From Leptothermofonsia sichuanensis E412 (lineage in GTDB: Bacteria; Cyanobacteriota; Cyanobacteriia; Leptolyngbyales; Leptolyngbyaceae), in NCBI RefSeq assembly GCF_019891175.1, contig NZ_CP072600.1:2356001-2420000 (forward strand): 64,000 nucleotides of DNA, read 5' to 3'. Positions within the stretch are counted from its first letter, which is position 1. Each line of letters starts with the position of its first letter. Below are positions 46,763 through 55,679 of the stretch, piece by piece. The position numbers and the translations under genes were made by a program. Under the pieces are notes generated by a model, which did no database searches, was not told the origin of the DNA, and saw only the letters and a program-made list of their open reading frames with translations.

Positions 46763-48112
46763 ATGGCACCTGCTTTCGGTTTAACCCCCTTTCGAGTCAA
46801 ACGCTGGCGTTCTTTTTGGCGGCTTTGCCGGGTTAGCCTGCTGACGCTTTTTGGACTCAGTGCAGGGTTAATCATTGCCCACGCGCTTTCCCAGCCAGTC
46901 ACCCTGAGAGTGTTAATGGCGGCTCCAGATGTGCCTCCCTGGAATGCCGTGATGGTGAAAGCCTTTGAAGCGCAAAATCCTGGTATCCGCCTGCAAATTG
47001 TTGAGGGACCCAACGCCACCAACCTGATTGAAGACCTCTATACTTCTGCCTTTCTCCTGGGGGATTCTCCCTACGATCTGATCAATATGGACGTGATCTG
47101 GACCCCGAAATTTGCTGCTGCTGGCTGGCTGGTTGATTTAACCGATGAGTTTTCCCAGGCGGAACTGGATGCTTTTTCGGCACCGGATGTGGAGGGAGGC
47201 AAATATCAGGGTCGGCTGTACCGATTGCCCATCCGTTCCGATGCCGGGATGCTTTACTACCGTACAGACTTGCTGGAAAAGGCAGGTTATCAACCCCCGC
47301 AAACCTTCGAGGAATTAATCAAAATCTCGAAAGATTTACAACGTAAAGGATGGGTACGCTGGGGCTACCTGTGGCAGGGACGTCAGTACGAAGGAGCCGC
47401 CGCCATGTTTGTTGAAGTCCTGAAAGGATTTGGCGGTTACTGGGTCAATCCGGACACGTTGGAGGTAGGGCTGGATCAACCAGCGGCAATTCGAGCAGTG
47501 GAATTTTTGTTAGGAACGATTCAGGACGGCGTATCTCCCCCTGGGGTGACCACCTATATCGAGGAAGACACCCGGCGTATCTTTCAAAATGGAGAAGCTG
47601 CTTTTCTCCGCAGTTGGCCCTACGTGTGGACGCTTGCCAATGCTGACAATTCTCCCATTCAGGGGAAGCTTGGCATCATGCCGATGATTGGTTCAGCGGG
47701 CAATGAAGGTGGCTCCTGTCTGGGGGGATGGGGTCTGGGCATCTCCAAGACTTCCCGCCATCGTAAGGAAGCCTTGCAAGCGATTCGCTTTCTGACCCAG
47801 GGAGAACTCCAGAAGCAATTCATTCTGGAAGCAGGCTACGTTCCCAGTCGCCGGGATCTCTTCACCGAATCCGATATTGTAGCCAAATACAATTACTTCC
47901 CACAATTTCTGGAAGTAATCCAACGGGCTGTTTTACGTCCTCCGATCGCCCAATATGCCCAGGCTTCCGACATCTTACAACGCTATCTGAGTGCCGCCCT
48001 CACCAATCAGATGACCGCTGAACGGGCCATGCAGGAAGCTGCCAGAGAAACCCGCCTGCTGTTAGAGGCAGGCAGGCGCAGGCAGGTAGTGGGAGGGAGG
48101 AAAGAGGCGTGA
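46763..48112 (+). CDS. ggtB: ABC transporter substrate-binding protein, GgtB-like
   Basis: 449 residues from ATG 46763; a TTG 12 bp upstream could add four residues. A basic N-terminus and hydrophobic helix (SLLTLFGLSAGLIIAHALS) form a signal or anchor. A family-1 extracellular solute-binding protein follows: VLMAAPDVPPWNAVMVKAFE, GPNATNLIEDLYTSAFLLGD, FQNGEAAFLRSWPYVWTLAN and GGSCLGGWGLGISKTS. The early segments resemble GgtB of the cyanobacterial glucosylglycerol/trehalose/sucrose importer. With the next three genes it makes a complete importer. The last residues (RRRQVVGGRKEA) are encoded by GA-rich repeat-like DNA, so the C-terminus may be altered. Confidence 0.8.
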   Translation: MAPAFGLTPFRVKRWRSFWRLCRVSLLTLFGLSAGLIIAHALSQPVTLRVLMAAPDVPPWNAVMVKAFEAQNPGIRLQIVEGPNATNLIEDLYTSAFLLGDSPYDLINMDVIWTPKFAAAGWLVDLTDEFSQAELDAFSAPDVEGGKYQGRLYRLPIRSDAGMLYYRTDLLEKAGYQPPQTFEELIKISKDLQRKGWVRWGYLWQGRQYEGAAAMFVEVLKGFGGYWVNPDTLEVGLDQPAAIRAVEFLLGTIQDGVSPPGVTTYIEEDTRRIFQNGEAAFLRSWPYVWTLANADNSPIQGKLGIMPMIGSAGNEGGSCLGGWGLGISKTSRHRKEALQAIRFLTQGELQKQFILEAGYVPSRRDLFTESDIVAKYNYFPQFLEVIQRAVLRPPIAQYAQASDILQRYLSAALTNQMTAERAMQEAARETRLLLEAGRRRQVVGGRKEA

Positions 48113-48130
48113 GGAAGAAAGCGGTGGAGG

Positions 48131-48193
48131 GGTTTGATTGGCGGCTCAGACCTCCGAGGTTTCTGAAACCTCGGAGGTCTTGGGGGGTTCCCG
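48131..48193 (+). repeat. Inverted repeat left of ggtC
   Basis: A 63-bp sequence present in reverse complement at 49344-49407 with only a few mismatches. Each copy contains a perfect 15-bp hairpin AGACCTCCGAGGTTT / AAACCTCGGAGGTCT with a 3-base loop. Together the copies enclose ggtC. Confidence 0.8.
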
Positions 48194-48245
48194 ACTTCTG
48201 CCCTCTATCCACTAACCCCTAACAACCAGCCCCTGACAACTTTTT

Positions 48246-48379
48246 CACTCCTCACCCCTCACTCCTCACCCCTTACTCCTCACTCCTCACTCCTCACCCC
48301 TTACTTCTCACTCCTCACCCCTTACTTCTCACTCCTCACCCCTTACTTCTCACTCCTCACCCCTCACTCCTCACTCCTC
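48246..48379 (+). repeat. CT-rich heptamer array ending at the ggtC start codon
   Basis: About 19 heptamers of CACTCCT, CACCCCT or TACTTCT type run up to the ggtC ATG, leaving no Shine-Dalgarno sequence. The opposite strand reads as GTGAGGA repeats. Confidence 0.85.
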
Positions 48380-49318
48380 ATGCCGTCCGCCAACGCCGAT
48401 ACAATTCAAAGGCGAGATCAGCGAACAGGTCTATATCTGCTTATCCCAGCCGTGATCATGCTGTTGCTGGTATTTGCCTATCCGATTGGGCGATCGCTCT
48501 GGCTCAGTTTCTTTGACCAGAACCTGGCAACGGGCTTAGAGCCTGTCTTTGCTGGACTGAACAACTATGCCCGGATTGCAGGTGACGGGCGCTTCTGGCA
48601 AAGTTTTTGGATTACGACCCGATTCACGGTGATCACCGTTGTCCTGGAACTGATTCTGGGTATGGGGATTGCGCTGGTGTTGAACCAGGCATTCCGGGGA
48701 CGAAATCTGGTGAGAACCATTGCCATCCTGCCCTGGGCACTGCCCACAGCTCTGATTGCCCTCGGCTGGACGTGGATTTTCAACGATCAGTACGGCATTG
48801 TCAATGACATCCTGCTGCGCCTGGGGCTGATTCAACAGGGCATTAACTGGCTGGGTTCCCCCTTTACAGCCAACCTTGCTCTGATCGTGGCAGATGTCTG
48901 GAAGACCACTCCTTTTATCAGCATTCTGCTGCTGGCAGGGTTACAGTCTATCCCTGGCGACCTCTACGAAGCTCACGCATTGGAAGGAGCCACTCCCTGG
49001 CAGAGCTTTTACCGCATCACCCTGCCACTGTTGATGCCTCAGATCATCATTGCCATGCTGTTCCGGTTTGCCCAGGCATTTGGCATCTTCGATTTGATGG
49101 CAGTCATGACCGGCGGCGGTCCCGGCGGCTCAACCGAGGTGGTGTCTCTCTATATCTATGCCACGGCCATGCGCTACCTGGATTTTGGCTACAGCGCTGC
49201 AATGGTAGTCGTCACGTTTCTGCTATTGATTATCGCAGTTCTGATTTGTGCCTATTTTATCTCGCTATCGAGCAAGAACAGGGGGAGGGGGGAGGGGTGG
49301 TTAGGCGTTGGTTGTTAG
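48380..49318 (+). CDS. ggtC: ABC sugar transporter permease, GgtC/MalF-like
   Basis: 312 residues with about six membrane helices. The permease coupling loop EAHALEGATPWQSFYRITLPLLMP lies near residue 195, matching the EAA motif with conserved Gly and Pro. It belongs to the MalF/UgpA family and should pair with the ggtD product. The ATG follows the heptamer array directly. The last ~16 residues (NRGRGEGWLGVGC) derive from GA-rich repeat DNA that seems to have replaced the original end. The gene lies within a pair of 63-bp inverted repeats. Confidence 0.85.
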   Translation: MPSANADTIQRRDQRTGLYLLIPAVIMLLLVFAYPIGRSLWLSFFDQNLATGLEPVFAGLNNYARIAGDGRFWQSFWITTRFTVITVVLELILGMGIALVLNQAFRGRNLVRTIAILPWALPTALIALGWTWIFNDQYGIVNDILLRLGLIQQGINWLGSPFTANLALIVADVWKTTPFISILLLAGLQSIPGDLYEAHALEGATPWQSFYRITLPLLMPQIIIAMLFRFAQAFGIFDLMAVMTGGGPGGSTEVVSLYIYATAMRYLDFGYSAAMVVVTFLLLIIAVLICAYFISLSSKNRGRGEGWLGVGC

Positions 49319-49343
49319 TTGACAGAAGGCAGAAGCCAGAAGC

Positions 49344-49407
49344 CGGGAACCCCCCAAGACCTCCGAGGTTTGAGAAACCTCGGAGGTCTGAACCGCCAAT
49401 CAAACCC
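49344..49407 (-). repeat. Inverted repeat right of ggtC
   Basis: Reverse-complement partner of 48131-48193, again with a perfect 15-bp hairpin. It is followed by CT-rich heptamers (about 49410-49464) that run up to the ggtD start. Confidence 0.8.
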
Positions 49408-49464
49408 TTTCACTTCCTCTCCCCTCATTCCTCACTCCTCACTCCTCATTCCTCACTCCTCCCC

Positions 49465-50358
49465 ATGAGCACCCCTCTCGTCCCCCACTCTTCCACTGCC
49501 TCAGAGTCTCCCCCGGCCAAGCCGCGCCGGATAACGATGGGAGTCCTGCTCTTCTGGCTGGCTGTGATCGCGATCGCGGTCTTTTGCCTGGCACCTATCC
49601 TGTGGCAGGTATTGACCTCGTTCAAGCTAAATGAAGACATTTCTGCCATTCCCAATATTTACTTCCCGACCCGGTTGACGCTCGACCATTACATTGAGTT
49701 ATTCACCCGTCGTCCATTTGTCCGGTATATCTTTAACAGCGCCTTTGTATCAGTCATTTCGACCATCGCCTGTCTGGCGATCGGTGCTCCCGCTGCCTAT
49801 GCCCTGGCACGTCTTCGCCCCTTGGGAGGCAGAATTGTCCAGGCGGGTATTTTGCTGATTACGCTGTTTCCCAGCATTCTTCTCCTCCAGGGGTTGTTAG
49901 AAATCATTCAGGTGCTGCATTTGGGCAACCGCTACCTGGCGCTGATCATTCCCTACACTGCCATTAACCTGCCCCTCACTATTCTGGTCATGCGGAGTTT
50001 CTACGAACAACTCCCCAAAGATCTGGAAGATGCTGCCAGAGTGGATGGTTACAGCACCCTGCAAATGCTGATTCAAATTGTCATGCCACTCACTCTGCCA
50101 GCCCTGGTAACCACAGGCATCCTCACCTTCATCTTCTCCTGGAATGAGTTCATCTTTGCCCTCACCTTCATCACCGAGGAAACCATGAAAACAATTCCAG
50201 TCGCCGCTGCCCAGATCGGTGGCACCACCACCTTTGAAATTCCCTATGGTCCGATCGCCGCCGCTACTGTAGTGGGCACTATTCCCCTGGTCTTACTGGT
50301 ACTCTTCTTCCAGCGACAGATCATTCAGGGCTTGACAGCAGGGGCAGTAAAAGGGTGA
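49465..50358 (+). CDS. ggtD: ABC sugar transporter permease, GgtD/MalG-like
   Basis: 297 residues from ATG 49465. The frame is open back to 49246, but that stretch would encode inverted-repeat and heptamer sequence ([14 protein letters not shown]), so the downstream ATG is chosen. About six membrane helices are present. The EAA loop EDAARVDGYSTLQMLIQIVM lies near residue 190. The first ~30 residues are Ser/Pro-rich. It is a MalG/UgpE-family partner for GgtC. The stop codon lies in AAGGGTGAGGAGT, again a purine heptamer. Confidence 0.85.
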   Translation: MSTPLVPHSSTASESPPAKPRRITMGVLLFWLAVIAIAVFCLAPILWQVLTSFKLNEDISAIPNIYFPTRLTLDHYIELFTRRPFVRYIFNSAFVSVISTIACLAIGAPAAYALARLRPLGGRIVQAGILLITLFPSILLLQGLLEIIQVLHLGNRYLALIIPYTAINLPLTILVMRSFYEQLPKDLEDAARVDGYSTLQMLIQIVMPLTLPALVTTGILTFIFSWNEFIFALTFITEETMKTIPVAAAQIGGTTTFEIPYGPIAAATVVGTIPLVLLVLFFQRQIIQGLTAGAVKG

Positions 50359-50359
50359 G

Positions 50360-50485
50360 GAGTATCGAATTGGTTATCTGTCTGAATCTACTGATAAAGC
50401 TTTAGATCAAGGACTGGCAGCTATCGACCGAATGTTAATTGGACTTCGCAAATCCCTCATTCAAAAACAACAGACTACTATTTGA
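50360..50485 (+). pseudogene. 3' remnant of a four-helix-bundle (S23) protein gene
   Basis: In the ggtD-ggtA spacer an uninterrupted frame reads EYRIGYLSESTDKALDQGLA, then AIDRMLIGLRKSLIQKQQTT, then stop. This looks like the last helix of S23/four-helix-bundle proteins, a small family common in bacteria. There is no start codon or preceding part, so it is a tail fragment stranded between transporter genes. The match is from memory of the family's C-terminal pattern. Confidence 0.55.
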
Positions 50486-50489
50486 CCTG

Positions 50490-50548
50490 GTTCTTTACTC
50501 CTCACCCCTCACTCCTCACCTCTCACCCCTCACCCCCTTCACCTCTAA
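50490..50548 (+). repeat. CT-rich heptamers before ggtA
   Basis: CTCCTCACCCCTCACTCCTC-type heptamers at about 50499-50535 precede the ggtA ATG by some 14 bp. No Shine-Dalgarno sequence. Confidence 0.7.
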
Positions 50549-51634
50549 ATGTCCAGGCTCCAACTGATCAACCTCAACAAAACCTTCACCCCTAAAATTG
50601 TCCCGGTTAAAGATGTCAGCCTTACGGTGGAAGATGGAGAAGTCCTGACTTTACTGGGACCGTCTGGTTGTGGCAAATCGACGGTGTTACGGATGATTGC
50701 CGGACTGGAGGAACCGACAAAAGGGCAGGTGTTAATTGGTGACAGGGATGTAACGTATTTGAAACCAGGCGATCGCAACATTGCCATGGTGTTTCAGAGT
50801 TATGCCCTTTACCCCCACATGACCGTGTACGAAAACCTTTCCGCTGGTCTGCGGTTGAAAAAAGTGCCCCAGGGAGAGATTGATCAACGGATTAAAGAGG
50901 TTTCCCGCATTCTGGGACTGGATGACCTGATGCAGCGGAAACCGGGCCAACTCTCCGGCGGTCAACGGCAACGGGTGGCGGTGGGTCGTGCTCTGGTGCG
51001 GCGTTCCGATGTATTTTTGCTGGATGAACCGTTGAGCAACCTGGACGCCCTCCTGCGAGAACATGTGCGGGCAGATTTGAAACAAATTTTCTCAACCCAG
51101 AATGCTCCGGTTGTCTACGTCACCCATGACCAGACCGAAGCCATGACCCTGTCTACCAGAGTTGCCGTTCTCAATAATGGCTATGTGCAACAACTGGCTG
51201 CCCCAGAAGATATCTACAACCACCCGGCAAACCAGTTTGTGGCAGGGTTTGTCGGTAGCCCTCAGATGAACTTACTGACACTACCCTGTCAGGAAAACCA
51301 TGCCCTGTTAGGCGATTTCAAAATTCCGTTACCGGAACTGTCTACTTCCCCATCAGCCGTAGTGCTGGGAATCCGCCCCGACCACCTCTACCCGGTTGAA
51401 TCGGAGGAAACGCCCTCTTCACCGATAGTGAACGGGACCGTATTTCTGGTGGAAAACCTGGGTATGAACAACCTGGTAAGTATGCGAGTCCCCAATGCCC
51501 AGGGTGAACCCATGATTCTGCGGGCATTACTGCCACCTGCCCGCTGGTCTAATTGTGACCTTACCCTCACCCTTCCACCTGACCTGACCCACTGGTTCGA
51601 TGTGCAGTCGGGGGATGCTTTAGTGAAAAAGTGA
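50549..51634 (+). CDS. ggtA: ABC transporter ATPase, GgtA/MalK/UgpC-like
   Basis: 361 residues. Walker A GPSGCGKST lies near residue 37, the Q-loop in FQSYALYPHMTVYENL near 80 and the ABC signature LSGGQRQRVAVGRAL near 135. Walker B is in VFLLDEPLSNLDALL near 158, with the H-loop VTHDQTEAMTL near 190. The C-terminal ~120 residues are a TOBE-type regulatory domain as in MalK. It energises the ggtB-C-D transporter. In some cyanobacteria the ATPase gene is unlinked from ggtBCD; here all four genes are together, which supports one system. Substrate (glucosylglycerol, sucrose, trehalose or another sugar) is inferred from GgtB similarity only. Confidence 0.88.
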   Translation: MSRLQLINLNKTFTPKIVPVKDVSLTVEDGEVLTLLGPSGCGKSTVLRMIAGLEEPTKGQVLIGDRDVTYLKPGDRNIAMVFQSYALYPHMTVYENLSAGLRLKKVPQGEIDQRIKEVSRILGLDDLMQRKPGQLSGGQRQRVAVGRALVRRSDVFLLDEPLSNLDALLREHVRADLKQIFSTQNAPVVYVTHDQTEAMTLSTRVAVLNNGYVQQLAAPEDIYNHPANQFVAGFVGSPQMNLLTLPCQENHALLGDFKIPLPELSTSPSAVVLGIRPDHLYPVESEETPSSPIVNGTVFLVENLGMNNLVSMRVPNAQGEPMILRALLPPARWSNCDLTLTLPPDLTHWFDVQSGDALVKK

Positions 51635-51647
51635 ATAGAAGCAGCGC

Positions 51648-54600
51648 TTATTCAATGATCGCACCCAACGTTTGCAAGGTCGCGATCGTTGCCTGAGTTA
51701 AACCTTTCACACCTGCAAGCTTCATGCCTTCATAAAGACGCTTAGCAATTAAGACGCGATCGCACTCCTTTGTATTAACATTCCAGATGCGCACCGTTTG
51801 ATCTTGGGAACCACTGGCAACGAATGCTCCATCAGGGCTGAAGGCAACCGAAGAAACCAGATGGGCATGCCCACTGAAAACCTGGGTACATTCACCTGTT
51901 TCAACCTTCCACAGTCTGACTGTTCGGTCATGGGAGGCGCTGGCAAGCAGGTTGCCATCCGGGCTGAAGGCAAGTGCAAAGATCCAGTTAGTATGTCCTG
52001 TCAGGGTTTTAATGCATTGGCCTGTGTCAAGATTCCAGAGTTTAATTGTCTGGTCAGTGCTACAACTGGCAAGCAGTTCGCTATTAGGACTAAACGCTAC
52101 CCCCCAGATGCGGCTCGTGTGCCCCTGTAAAGTTTTGATGCAATTGCCTGAACTTATATCCCATAATTTAATCGTTTGATCAACGCCACAACTGGCAAGC
52201 AGTTCTCCATTGGGGCTAAATGCCGTTCCAAGCAATTTTTCTGTATGCCCAGTTAGTGTTTTAATGCATTGTCCTGTATGGATATTCCAGAGTTTTACAG
52301 TACAGTCTGCGCTGCCACTGGCAAGTATGTTTTCACTAGGATGAAAGGCAACTACATCAATCCAATCAGTGTGTCCTTGTAATACCTGAAAACATTCGCC
52401 CATTTGCACATTCCAGAGCCGGACTGATGAATCTGTACTACCACTAGCAAGGATTTGTCCGCCAGGACTAAAGGCAACAGTATAAACAAAATCAGTATGT
52501 CCCTGTAATGTTTTTAAGCAGGCTCCCGTATTCCAATCCCAAAGTTGTACGGTTTTGTCATTACTACCACTTGCCAGAAACCGCTGATTGGAGCTAAAAG
52601 CCACAGGAAGTGCCCAGTCAGTATGCCCGTACCAGGTTTTCAGGCATTGCCCATGATGGTAGTTCCATAACCGCATCGTTTGATCCAGGCTGACACAGGC
52701 GATCGTTTGATTATCTGAACTCACAGCAACACTACACACTTCATTCGTTTGTCCGTATAGGGTTTTGATGCAGGTGCTGCTATAACAGTCCCATAGTTTG
52801 ACGGTGCGATCGCCACTGCCGCTCACAATCAAATCTCCTTCTGAGCCAAAGGCAATCGAGTAAACGCTGCTTTGGTGCCCGGTGTAAGTTCTCAAACAGT
52901 CTCCGGTTTCGTAGTCCCACAGTTTAATGGTGCGATCGCTGCTGGCACTCGCCAAGACCTCTCCATCGGGACTGAAGGCGATGGAACGAACCCAGCCAGA
53001 ATGCCCGGTTAGGATTTTAGATCTTGGATTTTCTTCTTCCCACTTCCCCACCTCCCCATCTTCCTGATCGCCTACTCGCGACACATTCCATACCCTGATC
53101 GTGTGATCGGCACCACTACTGGCGAGCATTTTGCCATTGGGACTAAAGGCAACAGAGCGTACCCAGTTGGTATGTCCTGTGAGCGTGTTTAAGCAGTGAC
53201 CATCTCGAACATCCCACAGTTTGACGGTGCGATCGCCACTGGCACTGGCGAGCTTTTGTCCATCGGGACTGTAGGCAACAGCAAAAACCTCATGCTCATG
53301 TCCCATGAAGGTTTTAATGCAAACGCCATCTTGCACATTCCAAAGCTTGACCGTGCAATCGGCTCCACAACTGGCAAGGGTTTTGCCATCGGGGCTAAAC
53401 ACGACAAAGCGCACCCAGTTGGCATGTCCCCGGCAAATGAGCAGTAGCTGACCTGACTTGACCTCCCACACGCGCACATTGCAATCCGTATCACAGGTTG
53501 CCAGCAGTTGACCGTTGGGACTAAAGGCAACCCACAGGATATTTCCCAGCGTTTCGGTGAAGGCACAGCGAGATAGATCGGAGCAGGTGAAGTCTACGTC
53601 ATGTAGCATCACCCCCTGCAAATAGGCTTGCCAGACAGTTAATTGGGAAGCGTTAAATCCAATTAAATCAAATCCTGCCTGATGCAGCAAATTAATGGCA
53701 TTTCCAGCGGCGTATCCGGTTTCTTTTGCAGGTTTTCCTCGCAGGTTCTCTAAGATTTGAGTGAGGCGATCGCGTACATTCTCAACACTACCAAATATTG
53801 TTATCAACTGATCAATTACAGGCTGGACGATTAAGTTTGCTTGGATTTCACGAATGTAATCTTTTGCAGTTGCTTTGAGCAGTGCGTGAGTGATAAAGAT
53901 TTTGGATTTCAGATTGCATCTTTGGTGGACTTCCAGTGAAACTTGAGTTTTGGATTGTCGATTTTCTTCTAGCTCCCAGATCTCTTCGCACAGTTGCTCA
54001 ATTAACTGAATCGTTACATATTCCATGACAACAGGCTGGTGGGTAAAGCTTCTGCCACTTTTTTCGATTAAGGAGCGACGTTGTAATGAGTTCAGCGACT
54101 CTAAAAATTCGCGGGGTGGAATGGGGATGACAAAATCAGCTTGGAGTTCGGCAAGGGTGACAGGCTCGCGATTGATCGCGAGCCAATACATGATGTCGCG
54201 CTCTAGATCTGTCAATCGCTGAAACTGTTGTTCTAATAAATCTCGAATGTCGTCGAACAGGAACGCACTGCGTTGAGCTGTATGGAGAAAAGAGGAGACA
54301 TTACTGTCAAAGTAGTCGTGAATGGAAGAGGCAACAATCTTGAGTGCCAATGGATTTCCGGCATAGCGGGCAATCAGGGTTTGCCACTCGGTTTCGGTTG
54401 CCGTAAACGTGCCTTTGACGTTGAAGAGTGCTCGCCCATCAACCTCTGGCAAACCACTGAGTTGCAGCGATCGCACGGGCAGGCTTTCCCCTTCAAACCT
54501 GGCAAGTCCCTGGGGTTTTTCGCGAGACGTGAGAATCAAACAACTTTGATGGGCGGTTTCTGCCACACAGCGCAGTAGTTGCCCGTAGCCTTCGTACCCG

Positions 54601-55460
54601 GTGCGATACCGTCCGGTGCGATCGCCCGCTTGTAAAATTGATTCCGCATTATCCAGAATCAGCAGACACCGAGACGTTCGTAAATAATGGAGCAAACGGG
54701 TAATGCGACCTTCCAAATTCGGTAAATTGGTTTCCTGTTGTTCGGAGAGAAACTGGATGATGTCTGCCAGCAAATCGTCTACAGGCGGAGCATTGCGGAG
54801 CGATCGCCAGATGACATATTTAAAGTTTTGTTCGCGTAGCATCTCCACAGGAGATTTTTTAAGTTTTGAGTGTTGAGTTGATAAGCGTAACTGAGAACTC
54901 ATACCTGAGAACTCACAAGTCTCTACTATTTCCCTTGCCAACTTCACCGATAGCGTTGTCTTGCCAATTCCACCCATGCCGAGTAGCGTCACCAGGCGAC
55001 AATTCTCCTGCACAACCCACTGTCTGACTGTATTCAGCTCTGTCTGGCGACCGTAGAAGATGGAGACATCCGGTGCATCGCTCCAGTCAATCGACTTTGG
55101 ACTTTGGATTTTAGATTTTAGATTGTCATGATTCTCTTGCGCTTCTAGATGCTTTTGCTCATCGGCTCCTAACTCCGGCCTCTTAAGCTCTGACCTCTCA
55201 ACCACTTCCTCCCAAGCCAAGCCAAGCACTCGACAATAAGCCTTAAATGCTTTTGCATTAATCGGATATTTCCCAGCTAAAAACCGCTTCCAGGTTCCCT
55301 CCGAGACTCCGTCTGCAAGAACGCCGTCTCGCACCCAAGAGATGCCTAGAAGTTCACTGGTCGCCTCAATCCAGCGGAAATCGCTAGTTGCCCAACCCTT
55401 TGCGGATCTAGCCTGCTTGATGCATACAAGCCCCTGTTGTGAAGCCTTCAGCGTAGACAT
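51648..55460 (-). CDS. STAND-type NB-ARC ATPase with 14 WD40 repeats
   Basis: 1270 residues. An N-terminal helical domain (~1-90) resembles an HTH-type effector-associated domain (GVSEGTWKRFLAGKYPI, then YCRVLGLAWEEVVER). The NB-ARC ATPase (~130-480) has Walker A LLGMGGIGKTTLS, Walker B CLLILDNAESI and the GNPLALK motif. A helical linker runs to ~620. C-terminal WD40 repeats (~630-1240) number fourteen by my count, enough for two seven-bladed propellers. Such proteins act as signal-transducing switches, and some STAND relatives are antiphage sensors; a role here is inference. Heptamer-derived peptides interrupt it at three places (NLKSKIQSPKS near 115, NRQSKTQ and NLKSKIF near 510-530, NPRSKI near 810). 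The gene converges with ggtA, 13 bp apart. Confidence 0.88.
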   Translation of the reverse strand: MSTLKASQQGLVCIKQARSAKGWATSDFRWIEATSELLGISWVRDGVLADGVSEGTWKRFLAGKYPINAKAFKAYCRVLGLAWEEVVERSELKRPELGADEQKHLEAQENHDNLKSKIQSPKSIDWSDAPDVSIFYGRQTELNTVRQWVVQENCRLVTLLGMGGIGKTTLSVKLAREIVETCEFSGMSSQLRLSTQHSKLKKSPVEMLREQNFKYVIWRSLRNAPPVDDLLADIIQFLSEQQETNLPNLEGRITRLLHYLRTSRCLLILDNAESILQAGDRTGRYRTGYEGYGQLLRCVAETAHQSCLILTSREKPQGLARFEGESLPVRSLQLSGLPEVDGRALFNVKGTFTATETEWQTLIARYAGNPLALKIVASSIHDYFDSNVSSFLHTAQRSAFLFDDIRDLLEQQFQRLTDLERDIMYWLAINREPVTLAELQADFVIPIPPREFLESLNSLQRRSLIEKSGRSFTHQPVVMEYVTIQLIEQLCEEIWELEENRQSKTQVSLEVHQRCNLKSKIFITHALLKATAKDYIREIQANLIVQPVIDQLITIFGSVENVRDRLTQILENLRGKPAKETGYAAGNAINLLHQAGFDLIGFNASQLTVWQAYLQGVMLHDVDFTCSDLSRCAFTETLGNILWVAFSPNGQLLATCDTDCNVRVWEVKSGQLLLICRGHANWVRFVVFSPDGKTLASCGADCTVKLWNVQDGVCIKTFMGHEHEVFAVAYSPDGQKLASASGDRTVKLWDVRDGHCLNTLTGHTNWVRSVAFSPNGKMLASSGADHTIRVWNVSRVGDQEDGEVGKWEEENPRSKILTGHSGWVRSIAFSPDGEVLASASSDRTIKLWDYETGDCLRTYTGHQSSVYSIAFGSEGDLIVSGSGDRTVKLWDCYSSTCIKTLYGQTNEVCSVAVSSDNQTIACVSLDQTMRLWNYHHGQCLKTWYGHTDWALPVAFSSNQRFLASGSNDKTVQLWDWNTGACLKTLQGHTDFVYTVAFSPGGQILASGSTDSSVRLWNVQMGECFQVLQGHTDWIDVVAFHPSENILASGSADCTVKLWNIHTGQCIKTLTGHTEKLLGTAFSPNGELLASCGVDQTIKLWDISSGNCIKTLQGHTSRIWGVAFSPNSELLASCSTDQTIKLWNLDTGQCIKTLTGHTNWIFALAFSPDGNLLASASHDRTVRLWKVETGECTQVFSGHAHLVSSVAFSPDGAFVASGSQDQTVRIWNVNTKECDRVLIAKRLYEGMKLAGVKGLTQATIATLQTLGAIIE

Positions 55461-55679
55461 GCTACCTGGATCAATCTCTTTTTGGAAAGAGGCGAAACAA
55501 TGCTTTCAGTCTTAAGTAAATCTCCCAGATTTTGTGGTCATGTGCAATACCATACGAAAGCAGCTTTCAGCAAGATCAGCTTTACTCAATCACACTGAGC
55601 CACTCCTGATCTTGGATAATTGAGGAGTTACCTGCCACTATTTTAGTTAAGTTTGCTTAAGAAGCACCCTGAAAAGCCC

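Noticed and set aside
48246..48379. A possible CRISPR array
   Set aside because: The units are continuous degenerate heptamers with no unique spacers.
49246..49464. An upstream start for ggtD giving a 370-residue protein
   Set aside because: The added 73 residues would be encoded by the inverted repeat and CT heptamers. The ATG at 49465 gives the normal permease length.
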